From positions 1 to 64,000 of the forward strand of contig NZ_JAFIFD010000042.1 in NCBI RefSeq assembly GCF_020832205.1: a stretch of 64,000 bases of DNA, read 5' to 3'. Positions 17,330 through 25,349 of this stretch are shown here, in pieces. The number at the start of each line of letters is the position of its first letter. Positions within the stretch are counted from its first letter, which is position 1. The notes under the pieces are model-generated. The model was not told the origin of the DNA. It searched no databases and saw nothing but the letters and a program-made list of their open reading frames with translations. A program made the translations under genes and the position numbers. This stretch comes from Exiguobacterium sp. Lineage in GTDB: Bacteria; Bacillota; Bacilli; Exiguobacteriales; Exiguobacteriaceae.

Positions 17330-18451
17330 TTATTTCGATTGATTGGCCAGTTCTTGTTCTTCGAGTTCACGTGCGGCGAGTTTTTCGGCGACGATGGCAT
17401 CGATTTCTTTTTTCAACTCTTCGACCATAGTCGCTTCCGGCACTTTCCGGATGATCTTTCCGTGACGGAAGAGCAACCCTTCGTTACGAGCACCGGCGAT
17501 TCCGATATCAGCTTCGCGCGCTTCTCCTGGTCCGTTGACCGCACATCCGAGCACGGCCACTTTAATGTTGACGTTGATGTTTTGGATGTACTCTTCAACT
17601 TCTTTCGCGATCGAAATCAAATCGATTTCGATGCGGCCACATGTCGGACAAGAGATCAATGTCGCGGCGTTAGCGGCCAGTCCGAACGACTTGAGCACTT
17701 CTTTCGCGACTTTGACTTCTTCGACCGGGTCATCTGATAGAGAGACACGGACCGTTGAGCCGATCCCGAGCGAGAGGATCGCGCCGAGGCCGGCAGCTGA
17801 CTTGAGTGATCCCGAGAAGAGCGGGCCCGATTCGGTGATCCCGACGTGAAGCGGATAGTCGAACGTCTTCGCGGCGAGCGTGTACGCCTCGAGGGCGAGG
17901 TTCACGTCTGACGCTTTAAGCGAGATGATCGTGTTATAGAAACCAAGGTCTTCAAGGATTTTAACGTGGTGCATCGCACTTTCGACCATTCCTTGAGCCG
18001 TCGGATAGCCATATTTCTCGAGGAATTGCTTCTCGAGCGAGCCGGCGTTGACCCCGATACGGATCGGGATGCCTTTTGCTTTCGCTGCGTTGACGACAGC
18101 TTCAACTTTTTCACGGCGGCCGATGTTGCCCGGGTTGATCCGGATTTTATCGACACCGCTCTCGATCGCCTTGAGCGCTAATTTGTAGTCGAAATGGATG
18201 TCGACGACGAGCGGGATGTTGATGCGGCTCTTGATTTCGGCGAGGGCGTCTGCGGCCCGTTCGTCCGGACAAGCGACACGGACGACTTGGCAACCCGCTT
18301 CTTCGAGACGCAAAATCTCGGCGACGGTCGCTTCGACATCGTGTGTTTTTGTCGTCGTCATCGATTGGATGACGACTTCGTCTGAACCTCCGATGATGAG
18401 GTTGCCGACACGGATCGGCCGCGTTAATGAACGGTGTAAAATTTCTGACAT
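17330..18451 (-). CDS. ispG: Flavodoxin/ferredoxin-dependent HMB-PP synthase IspG
   Basis: [4Fe-4S] enzyme of the MEP isoprenoid pathway, making HMBPP from MEcPP. I start it at the ATG at 18451: AAGGAG is nine bases upstream, whereas the ATG two codons earlier is too close. This gives 373 residues. Cluster residues are in SCPTCGR and [11 protein letters not shown]; the TIM-barrel part contains VIQSMTTT and [10 protein letters not shown]. With ispH at 2.2 kb, the two iron-sulfur enzymes of the pathway are both in this window. Confidence 0.95.
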   Translation of the reverse strand: MSEILHRSLTRPIRVGNLIIGGSDEVVIQSMTTTKTHDVEATVAEILRLEEAGCQVVRVACPDERAADALAEIKSRINIPLVVDIHFDYKLALKAIESGVDKIRINPGNIGRREKVEAVVNAAKAKGIPIRIGVNAGSLEKQFLEKYGYPTAQGMVESAMHHVKILEDLGFYNTIISLKASDVNLALEAYTLAAKTFDYPLHVGITESGPLFSGSLKSAAGLGAILSLGIGSTVRVSLSDDPVEEVKVAKEVLKSFGLAANAATLISCPTCGRIEIDLISIAKEVEEYIQNINVNIKVAVLGCAVNGPGEAREADIGIAGARNEGLLFRHGKIIRKVPEATMVEELKKEIDAIVAEKLAARELEEQELANQSK

Positions 18452-18603
18452 ATACATGATCTCCTTCTTTTGGAAAGGTTCCAATCGATATAAGATGATA
18501 GGTTTCCTATTTATCATAACGAAATGTTTGTGAAAAAGCACCCAGCAAGCGTTCACCAGATGTGCTCTTTACAAAGTCTAACGTTATCTTAACAGATGCT
18601 TCA

Positions 18604-18631
18604 TAATTTTCCACCGTCTCAAGACCGATAT
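18604..18631 (+). promoter_or_regulatory. Possible sigma-D (motility) promoter of the chemoreceptor gene
   Basis: TAAT and ACCGATAT are separated by 16 bases, near the Bacillus sigma-D pattern TAAA-N15-GCCGATAT. It lies about 45 bases upstream of a chemoreceptor gene, a usual sigma-D target. The match is imperfect. Confidence 0.4.
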
Positions 18632-18675
18632 ATCGGGCGTAGAGAAAGAGTGGAAAGGTGTGGAGCGGATTGAAG

Positions 18676-20343
18676 ATGTTGAAAAGAAGGGAAAGACAGA
18701 AAGGGAAGATCGAACGGAGGTTGCAGTGGACGCTCATGCCGATCGTCATCGTGTTATTTTTAACGACGTTCGGATGGTTTGCCCTGCAGGCAGAACAACA
18801 ATTGACGGCTGAAGTCGAGAAACGGTTATATCGCGAAGCGACCGTCGTACGTGAGACAGTCAAAGCGACATATGGCGCTTACGTCTCTAATGAGAAACTG
18901 CTCGCCCGCTCGTTGAAATCGACCTATATGCAGCAAGCGTCCATCTTATCGGCGGACGGCCTCGAGGCAAGTCAATATTTGTGGAGAGAAGGAGAAGCGG
19001 AACGGTTGACCGGGAAAGAGGTTCGGTCGATCGCGGACGGGCTCGTTGCGTATTCAGGCACAGGTCCACGAGTCGTTGAGCAAAAAGAAACGTTTTTGTC
19101 GATTGTGCCGATTCCCGAGCTGAAAGCAGATTACGTCCTGATCGTCTCCAAGCAATCCGTTCTCGGGCCGATGTGGTCGCTTCGGAAACTTGTCACGTTC
19201 ATGATCTTGACCTCCATGGCGGGAATCATCTTATTGTTCAGCCGGATGATTCGACGGGAACTGAGACCGGTGACGGTGTTTGTCGAACACTTACGAGATG
19301 CCGTCAAGCGCCGAACGTTCACACCGGTTGACTTACGAGCGAAATCGTTCGAGATGCGTCAACTCGAAGGCGAATACAATACGTTGATCGGGCTGTGGAA
19401 CACGTCGATCGACACGATGACCGAAACATCAATGGCGTTTCAGTCGAGCTTGCCGACTTTTATGAGTCAGTTAGAACGAAACGCCGAACAACTCGCCGGT
19501 TTTCAAGAAGTGGCGAGCGCCGTTGAACAGACGAGTGCCTCTTATCAATCCTACACGCGTGAGACGACGCACCGTTTTTCTGACGTTGCGGCTCGAATTA
19601 ACGAGTTACAGGGCGATATCGAAGTCGTCGATCAGCAGGCGGTGCGATTGAAGACGACGCTCCTCGAGGAACGGTCGTCGTTTCGTTCGCTGCAAGGAGT
19701 GAGCAGTCAGTTCGAGCAACAAGCGTCGGCAATCCGTCAGCGGTTGCTTGAAAGTGAAGCAATCTCTGCCGAGGCCGAGCGGGCGCTACAGACAATCTTA
19801 TCGGTCGCCGCAGCCACGAAAATGTTGGCGCTAAACGCCTCGATCGAAGCGGCACGCGCGGGTGAGCACGGGAAAGGATTTGCTGTCGTGGCCCATGAAG
19901 TCGGTCAACTTGCAAAAGTGACGAACGAATCTTCGCTCTCAGCCGTTTCAGCCATGGAGGCGATTCGTCACGAACGGGATGTGACGCTGACGGAGATGGA
20001 ACGATTAAGTGAAGACATTTTACAAGTTGGAGAGCAATTACATCGACTCGAGGCAGGGATTGAGACGATCGATCAAGGGATGCGTCATCAAATCGGATCG
20101 TATCAAACAATCGGTGACGAGACGGCGGCGACCGGGCGTGAACTGTTACAGATGGCAGAGGCGGTCAAACCGCTTCAAGCGATCGGACAACAGCTCGATG
20201 ACAAATTGAGAGGGCTGTATGAAGGCGTGTCGGGGTTCACAGATGCGCAAGGGAAGCTGAAACATACGGGTACGGAGTTAGGAAATCAAAGTCAGCGGCT
20301 CCATCATGTGCTCGATGAACTCGTTCCGATGAAGGAGTCGTAA
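18676..20343 (+). CDS. Methyl-accepting chemotaxis protein
   Basis: Transmembrane chemoreceptor of about 555 residues. The start is uncertain: ATG 18676 is chosen, TTG 18670 or GTG 18658 are possible. A first helix ([16 protein letters not shown]) is followed by an extracellular sensor of about 120 residues, a second helix ([14 protein letters not shown]), a divergent HAMP-like part and a long cytoplasmic coiled coil. The conserved signalling tip reads [20 protein letters not shown]. The sensor is short and its ligand is unknown. No other che genes are nearby. Confidence 0.85.
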   Translation: MLKRRERQKGKIERRLQWTLMPIVIVLFLTTFGWFALQAEQQLTAEVEKRLYREATVVRETVKATYGAYVSNEKLLARSLKSTYMQQASILSADGLEASQYLWREGEAERLTGKEVRSIADGLVAYSGTGPRVVEQKETFLSIVPIPELKADYVLIVSKQSVLGPMWSLRKLVTFMILTSMAGIILLFSRMIRRELRPVTVFVEHLRDAVKRRTFTPVDLRAKSFEMRQLEGEYNTLIGLWNTSIDTMTETSMAFQSSLPTFMSQLERNAEQLAGFQEVASAVEQTSASYQSYTRETTHRFSDVAARINELQGDIEVVDQQAVRLKTTLLEERSSFRSLQGVSSQFEQQASAIRQRLLESEAISAEAERALQTILSVAAATKMLALNASIEAARAGEHGKGFAVVAHEVGQLAKVTNESSLSAVSAMEAIRHERDVTLTEMERLSEDILQVGEQLHRLEAGIETIDQGMRHQIGSYQTIGDETAATGRELLQMAEAVKPLQAIGQQLDDKLRGLYEGVSGFTDAQGKLKHTGTELGNQSQRLHHVLDELVPMKES

Positions 20344-20344
20344 A

Positions 20345-20380
20345 ACAAAGTCGAAACCGTCAATCCGGTTTCGACTTTGT
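20345..20380. terminator. Bidirectional hairpin between the chemoreceptor and the membrane protein gene
   Basis: ACAAAGTCGAAACCG pairs perfectly with CGGTTTCGACTTTGT. The minus-strand gene's stop lies inside it. Confidence 0.7.
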
Positions 20381-20827
20381 TGCGTGTATCTTCTTTATAG
20401 GGGCAAGCGTGAGCGGCACCGTCAAGTAAACGACGATCAAACCGATGCCGGCGTAAAGAAACGCCGGGAACAGGTGATACAAGACGACGAGGATGAACAT
20501 CGGGACGACCGTCATCGCCACGGCGTACGGCCAAGCTTGACGGTAAGGCCACATCTGCCGCTGACGCAACTTTGTGACGAGTTGTACGTAAAGGGCGGCG
20601 ATGGCGACCGAGACGAGGTAGAAGAAAAAGACGGCAAATCCGTGAAGGAACAACCACATTGGTACGAAAAAGTCAGGTCGTAATATTATGTAATCGAATA
20701 AAGTGACGAGAATCGTAAAAACGAGGCTAGCCAGCATATAGGCGTGAAGCGGGGCTAGACGCAGGCGCAGTGCTTGTTTCGTCGGAAGTAAACTATGCCG
20801 TAAAAAAAGAGTGGTCGTCTTGAACAT
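20360..20827 (-). CDS. Unrecognised four-helix membrane protein
   Basis: About 155 residues from the ATG at 20827, chosen because GGAG lies at a good distance; ten more codons are open upstream. Four hydrophobic segments are visible (MLASLVFTILVTLF, MWLFLHGFAVFFFYLV, AMTVVPMFILVVLY, AGIGLIVVYLTVPL), with a basic C-terminal tail. I do not recognise a family. It is convergent with the chemoreceptor and diverges from the Na/Pi cotransporter. Confidence 0.6.
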   Translation of the reverse strand: MFKTTTLFLRHSLLPTKQALRLRLAPLHAYMLASLVFTILVTLFDYIILRPDFFVPMWLFLHGFAVFFFYLVSVAIAALYVQLVTKLRQRQMWPYRQAWPYAVAMTVVPMFILVVLYHLFPAFLYAGIGLIVVYLTVPLTLAPIKKIHATKSKPD

Positions 20828-20868
20828 AATGCGTTGCTCCAATCTGTTATAGTACAAACCGATAAAAA

Positions 20869-20907
20869 ATCATAAAAATCATACAGCCATTTAATAAAAC
20901 CTTAACA
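20869..20907 (+). promoter_or_regulatory. PhoP-type box array upstream of the Na/Pi cotransporter
   Basis: Hexamers start every 11 bp: ATCATA (20869), CATACA (20880), TTAATA (20891) and TTAACA (20902). The last two fit the Bacillus PhoP pattern TT(A/C/T)A(C/T)A fully; the first two match 5/6 and 4/6. A candidate promoter TTTACA-N18-CATAAT (20917-20946) follows. The downstream gene's role makes PhoP control plausible. Confidence 0.5.
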
Positions 20908-21008
20908 TTAAACGTGTTTACATTCGAGAGGGGAAGAAGGCATAATGAGTAAGGCATTAAAAACCAAGTAAACACAACCAATTCACAATTAAAAGGAGTA
21001 CAAAAATC

Positions 21009-22655
21009 GTGGAATACAATTTGCAAGAAATGTTATTCATGTTTTTTGGAGGATTAGGAATCTTCCTCTTCGGTATCAAATCGATGGGAGACGGCCTCCA
21101 AAAGTCAGCAGGAAATCGTCTGCGTGACATCCTTGATAAGTATACAACGAATCCATTCCTCGGGGTACTGGCCGGGATTATCGTTACCGTATTAATTCAA
21201 TCGTCGTCAGGAACGACCGTCATCACAGTCGGACTCGTTAGTGCTGGATTTATGACGCTCCGTCAAGCGATCGGTGTCATTATGGGAGCGAATATCGGGA
21301 CGACGGTAACGGCGTTCATCATTGGATTTGACGTCGGCGCTTACGCGCTCCCGATGATTGCTGCCGGTGCGGTGCTCTTGTTCTTCTTTAAGAAAGAACG
21401 TTTCCAACACTTGGGCCAAGTCGTCTTCGGACTTGGAGCTCTCTTTTACGGTCTTGAACTTATGGGTGATGGGATGCGACCACTCCGCTCAAGCGAGTAC
21501 TTCATCGACTTAACTCAATCGATGAGTGACAACCCATTCCTTGGTGTCATCGTCGGTACAGTTTTCACTGTTCTCGTTCAATCATCGTCAGCGACGATTG
21601 GGATTTTGCAGGAACTTTATGCTGGTGGCTCAATTGAACTCGATGCGGCTCTCCCTGTTCTTTTCGGAGATAACATCGGAACGACCATCACAGCGATTCT
21701 TGCATCGATTGGGGCATCAGTCGCGGCACGTCGAACTGCTGCGGCCCACGTTATCTTTAACTTGGTCGGTACGTTCATTTTCTTGATCATCTTGCCACTG
21801 TTCACACAATATATTTTCTGGATTACAGATCTTCTTGCAATCGAATCGAAGATGCAAATCGCTTTCGCGCATGGGACGTTCAACGTCGCCAACACGTTCA
21901 TCCAGTTCTGGTTTATCGGAGCGATTGCTTGGATGGTCACGAAAATCGTGCCGGGCGAAGATTCAATCGTCGACACGAAAGCGCAACACTTGGATCCAAT
22001 CTTCATCCAACAGTCGCCTTCGATCGCTGTCGAACAAGCGAAATATGAAGTGATTCGGATGGGTGACTTTGCGAAGCTCGGGCTCGATGAGGCCCGCTCG
22101 TATCTCGAAACAGGGGACAAGAAGCACTCTGAAAAATCAGCCCACATTGAAGAGGCGCTTAACTCACTCAATGCTAAAATCACGGACTATCTTGTTAAAC
22201 TTGCTGCTGTTGATTTGACGGAGCAGGAATCTCAAGAGCATAAGACACTTATGCACGCGATCAACGACATCGAGCGCATCGGAGACCACGTCGAAAATAT
22301 CATCGAGTTGATTGACTACAAGACGGCGACACGTGTGACACTATCAGTCGATGCTCAAAAGGAATTGACTGAAATGTACGATTTGACAAGAGAGACACTT
22401 GAGAAGTCACTTCAAACACTTGCGAGCGGGGATATGAACGAAGCTCGTCAAGTCATTGAGATGGAAGCGAAACTTGATATGCTCGAGCGTCAATTCCGTA
22501 AGAACCACGTCGTCCGCCTGAATACAGGCGCGTGTGACGGTCAAGCCGGTATGTTCTTCGTCGATATGCTCTCAAACTTGGAGCGGATCGGTGACCATGC
22601 GATGAACATCACGGAAATCACACTTGAAGATACGAATAACGAAGTTTCTGTATAA
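21009..22655 (+). CDS. Na/Pi cotransporter family protein with PhoU-like C-terminus
   Basis: Sodium-phosphate symporter-type membrane protein, 548 residues from a GTG start with AAAAGGAG upstream. Two inverted transport repeats carry the QSSSGTTV and QSSSATIG signatures typical of the NPT2/YjbB family, each followed by GxNIGTT motifs. From about residue 345 a cytoplasmic PhoU-like helical domain contains two ERIGDH motifs. Likely low-affinity phosphate uptake or export; the direction cannot be told from sequence. PhoP-type boxes lie upstream and a terminator downstream. Confidence 0.9.
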   Translation: MEYNLQEMLFMFFGGLGIFLFGIKSMGDGLQKSAGNRLRDILDKYTTNPFLGVLAGIIVTVLIQSSSGTTVITVGLVSAGFMTLRQAIGVIMGANIGTTVTAFIIGFDVGAYALPMIAAGAVLLFFFKKERFQHLGQVVFGLGALFYGLELMGDGMRPLRSSEYFIDLTQSMSDNPFLGVIVGTVFTVLVQSSSATIGILQELYAGGSIELDAALPVLFGDNIGTTITAILASIGASVAARRTAAAHVIFNLVGTFIFLIILPLFTQYIFWITDLLAIESKMQIAFAHGTFNVANTFIQFWFIGAIAWMVTKIVPGEDSIVDTKAQHLDPIFIQQSPSIAVEQAKYEVIRMGDFAKLGLDEARSYLETGDKKHSEKSAHIEEALNSLNAKITDYLVKLAAVDLTEQESQEHKTLMHAINDIERIGDHVENIIELIDYKTATRVTLSVDAQKELTEMYDLTRETLEKSLQTLASGDMNEARQVIEMEAKLDMLERQFRKNHVVRLNTGACDGQAGMFFVDMLSNLERIGDHAMNITEITLEDTNNEVSV

Positions 22656-22664
22656 GTGAGTCAA

Positions 22665-22699
22665 ACCTTCACCTTGTGTAATCGGGTGAAGGTTTTTTA
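22665..22699 (+). terminator. Terminator after the Na/Pi cotransporter
   Basis: ACCTTCACC pairs with GGTGAAGGT and is followed by six T. Confidence 0.85.
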
Positions 22700-22719
22700 T
22701 TGGCTTTCGTTGCTTTTCA

Positions 22720-22748
22720 TTGACAGAGATGACAGCATTCAGTATATT
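22720..22748 (+). promoter_or_regulatory. Strong sigma-A promoter of the tRNA pair
   Basis: A perfect TTGACA and a TATATT are separated by 17 bases, ending 18 bases before the first tRNA gene. Confidence 0.85.
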
Positions 22749-22766
22749 ATTACTGTATAACAACAT

Positions 22767-22840
22767 GGCGGTGTAGCTCAGCTGGCTAGAGCGTACGGTT
22801 CATACCCGTGAGGTCGTGGGTTCGACTCCCTCCGCCGCTA
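22767..22840 (+). tRNA. tRNA-Met (CAT), elongator type
   Basis: 74 bases with full cloverleaf: acceptor GGCGGTG/CGCCGCT, D-arm with AGCTCAGCTGGCTAGAGC, anticodon loop TTCATAC, T-loop TTCGACT. It matches the elongator tRNA-Met type of Bacillus. The T-stem GTGGG/CCCTC contains a U-U mismatch at positions 50-64. CCA is not encoded. Confidence 0.92.
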
Positions 22841-22847
22841 TTTATAA

Positions 22848-22921
22848 GGACCCTTAGCTCAGCTGGTTAGAGCAGACGGCTCATAACCGTCCGGTCGTAG
22901 GTTCAAGTCCTACAGGGTCCA
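22848..22921 (+). tRNA. tRNA with CAT anticodon, probably tRNA-Ile2 (lysidine type)
   Basis: 74 bases with clean stems (GGACCCT/AGGGTCC, GTAGG/CCTAC) and anticodon loop CTCATAA. It resembles the second CAT tRNA of Bacillus, thought to be tRNA-Ile2 whose C34 becomes lysidine to read AUA. tRNA-Met cannot be excluded by eye. CCA is not encoded. It is co-transcribed with the preceding tRNA. Confidence 0.88.
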
Positions 22922-22926
22922 TTCGT

Positions 22927-22960
22927 GACAGCTTTCTTGTGAAAGCTGTCTTTTTTGTTT
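22927..22960 (+). terminator. Terminator of the tRNA operon
   Basis: GACAGCTTTC-ttgt-GAAAGCTGTC followed by a T run. Confidence 0.9.
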
Positions 22961-23032
22961 TCAATCGCCAAGACGGGGGTAAATATCCGTTAGCATTTTG
23001 TTTTTTGAAAAATATGAAATGAGGCGAATGAG

Positions 23033-24502
23033 ATGGAACGAAATCATACGATGATGCAATTTTTTGAATGGCACGTCCCGGCTGACCAAAAGCATTGGAA
23101 ACGGTTAAAAGAGCGAGCGGAAAGTTTGAAGGAAGCGGGCATCACCGCCCTTTGGCTCCCACCGGTCACGAAAGGTCAGAGTAATGAGGACACAGGCTAT
23201 GGCATTTATGATTTGTATGATTTAGGCGAGTTTGATCAAAAAGGAACGGTCGCCACGAAATACGGGACGAAACGAGAGCTGCTCGAAGCGACTGAACATG
23301 CGCAACAGCTCGGCATGCAAGTATACATGGACGTCGTCTTGAACCATAAAGCCGGTGCGGACGCGACGGAGAAGTTCGACGTATTAGAAGTCGACCCGGA
23401 TGATCGGACGAAAGTGCTGTCAGAAGAGCCGTTCGAGATCGAAGGATGGACAAAGTTTGATTACAAGGGCAGAAACAATAAATATTCGTCGTTCAAATGG
23501 AACTTCCATCACTTCAACGGCACCGACTATGATGCTGCGACGGAGCATAGCGGCATTTTCTTCATCCTCGGGGAAAATAAAAAATGGAACGACAACGTCG
23601 ATGACGAGTTCGGCGTCTATGACTATTTGATGTTCGCCAACATTGATTACCATCATCCAGAGGTGAAAGAAGAAGTACTCAATTGGGGCAAGTGGTTTAT
23701 CGAAGAAACGAAATGTGACGGTTTCCGTCTCGACGCGATCAAGCACATCAATTACGACTTCGTCAAAGAGTTCAGTCAGAAGATGAAAGACGAGAAAGGG
23801 GAGAACTTTTATCTCGTCGGTGAATTTTGGAAGTCAGAACTCGAGGATTGCCGGGCATTTTTAGACAACATCGACTATCATGTCGACTTGTTCGATGTCC
23901 CGCTTCATTACAACTTGCAACGGGCCTCGGTCGAAGGTGAATCGTTCGATATGCGGACGATCCTTGATGACACGCTCGTCCAGTCCCACCCGCTTCATGC
24001 GGTCACGTTCGTGGACAACCATGACTCTCAGCCGGCCGAGGCGCTCGAGTCTTGGGTCGAGGACTGGTTCAAACAAATCGCCTACGGTTTGATCTTATTG
24101 CGTCAAGACGGCTATCCATGCGTCTTTTACGGCGATTACTACGGCATCAACGGGCCACACCCGTCAGAAGGGAAACAAGCGGCGATCGATCCCCTCCTTT
24201 ACGCGAGACGAGAGAAGGCTTATGGACAACAAGATGATTACTTCGACGATGAGCACGTCATCGGCTGGGTCCGGCACGGTGTCGAAGAAATCGAACGCTC
24301 AGGCTGTGCTGTCCTCATCTCGAATTCTGACGAGGCCGTGAAGACGATGTTCGTCGGAGAACATCGGGCTGGTGAGAAATGGGTCGATTTGACGAACACG
24401 GTCGATGAGGCCATCGAGATTGATGAAGACGGAAATGGGGTATTTAAAGTGGCGGCGGGATCCATCTCAGTTTGGGCGTTGCCGGAAACGGATGTCGAAT
24501 GA
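23033..24502 (+). CDS. Alpha-amylase (GH13, liquefying type), no signal peptide
   Basis: Hydrolyses internal alpha-1,4 bonds of starch, glycogen or maltodextrins. The 489 residues resemble the B. licheniformis-type amylase core: Asp234 in DGFRLDAIKH (nucleophile), Glu264 in LVGEFW (acid/base) and Asp331 in VDNHDSQ. The protein begins directly with the catalytic domain (NHTMMQFFEWH) and has no signal peptide, so it should act inside the cell, for example on imported dextrins or glycogen. It stands alone between the tRNA terminator and sodA. Confidence 0.92.
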   Translation: MERNHTMMQFFEWHVPADQKHWKRLKERAESLKEAGITALWLPPVTKGQSNEDTGYGIYDLYDLGEFDQKGTVATKYGTKRELLEATEHAQQLGMQVYMDVVLNHKAGADATEKFDVLEVDPDDRTKVLSEEPFEIEGWTKFDYKGRNNKYSSFKWNFHHFNGTDYDAATEHSGIFFILGENKKWNDNVDDEFGVYDYLMFANIDYHHPEVKEEVLNWGKWFIEETKCDGFRLDAIKHINYDFVKEFSQKMKDEKGENFYLVGEFWKSELEDCRAFLDNIDYHVDLFDVPLHYNLQRASVEGESFDMRTILDDTLVQSHPLHAVTFVDNHDSQPAEALESWVEDWFKQIAYGLILLRQDGYPCVFYGDYYGINGPHPSEGKQAAIDPLLYARREKAYGQQDDYFDDEHVIGWVRHGVEEIERSGCAVLISNSDEAVKTMFVGEHRAGEKWVDLTNTVDEAIEIDEDGNGVFKVAAGSISVWALPETDVE

Positions 24503-24586
24503 AGCGTTACAATTGAGAATCGCGTCACAAATCTGTTACATTTAAAACGAACGTTGTTCAAACCAAATTTAAGGGGGATTTTAGTT

Positions 24587-25195
24587 ATGGCTAAATTTGA
24601 ATTAACACAACTTGATTACGCATACGATGCACTCGAACCACACATTGACGCACGCACGATGGAAATCCACCACTCGAAACACCACAACACATACGTCACG
24701 AACGTAAACAATGCACTCGAAGGAAAAGATGTTGAGTACTCTTCACTCGAAGAGTTGCTCCAAAACCTCGATTCACTTCCTGCTGACATTCAAACGGCCG
24801 TTCGCAACAACGGTGGCGGACATTGGAACCACTCGTTCTTCTGGAAACTACTCAAGAAAAATGAGAACGGGACGCCATCTGGTGAGCTTGCTACAGCGAT
24901 CGACGAAGCGTTCGGCAGCTTCGACGCATTCAAAGACGAGTTCGCGAAAGCAGCGGCTGGCCGCTTCGGTTCAGGTTGGGCATGGCTTGTCGTGAAAAAC
25001 GGCAAACACGAAGTGACGTCGACACCGAACCAAGATTCACCGATCATGGAAGGCGTGACGCCGATCCTCGGACTCGACGTCTGGGAACATGCGTACTACT
25101 TGAACTACCAAAACCGTCGTCCTGACTACATTCAAGCGTTCTTCCACGTCATCGACTGGGATTACGTCGCGAAGCTTTACGCTGACGCTAAATAA
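24587..25195 (+). CDS. sodA: Manganese superoxide dismutase
   Basis: Converts superoxide to oxygen and peroxide in the cytoplasm. The ATG at 24587 gives the usual [16 protein letters not shown] start; 202 residues. Metal ligands are in [16 protein letters not shown] and [15 protein letters not shown]. The GGGHWNH and QDSP segments favour manganese over iron. A TTGAGA-N17-TTACAT promoter candidate lies at 24513-24541. It is followed by a terminator and pbpA, the same order as in B. subtilis. Confidence 0.95.
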   Translation: MAKFELTQLDYAYDALEPHIDARTMEIHHSKHHNTYVTNVNNALEGKDVEYSSLEELLQNLDSLPADIQTAVRNNGGGHWNHSFFWKLLKKNENGTPSGELATAIDEAFGSFDAFKDEFAKAAAGRFGSGWAWLVVKNGKHEVTSTPNQDSPIMEGVTPILGLDVWEHAYYLNYQNRRPDYIQAFFHVIDWDYVAKLYADAK

Positions 25196-25200
25196 TCATC

Positions 25201-25235
25201 AATCCCGAGATTCCATCGAATCTCGGGATTTTTTC
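25201..25235 (+). terminator. Terminator after sodA
   Basis: AATCCCGAGATTC-catc-GAATCTCGGGATT with a T run. Confidence 0.9.
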
Positions 25236-25349
25236 TACAAGTCATTAATTTGTAAACAAATTATGATATAGTGAAAATCGAGTCGAAAAATAGAACATAT
25301 CGAAAAACATTATTATAGAAGCAAGTGATTAAGGGAGGAGACAATTGAA

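Noticed and set aside
24548-24559. LexA-like CGAAC-GTT-GTTC upstream of sodA
   Set aside because: The spacer is three bases instead of four and sodA is not an SOS gene.
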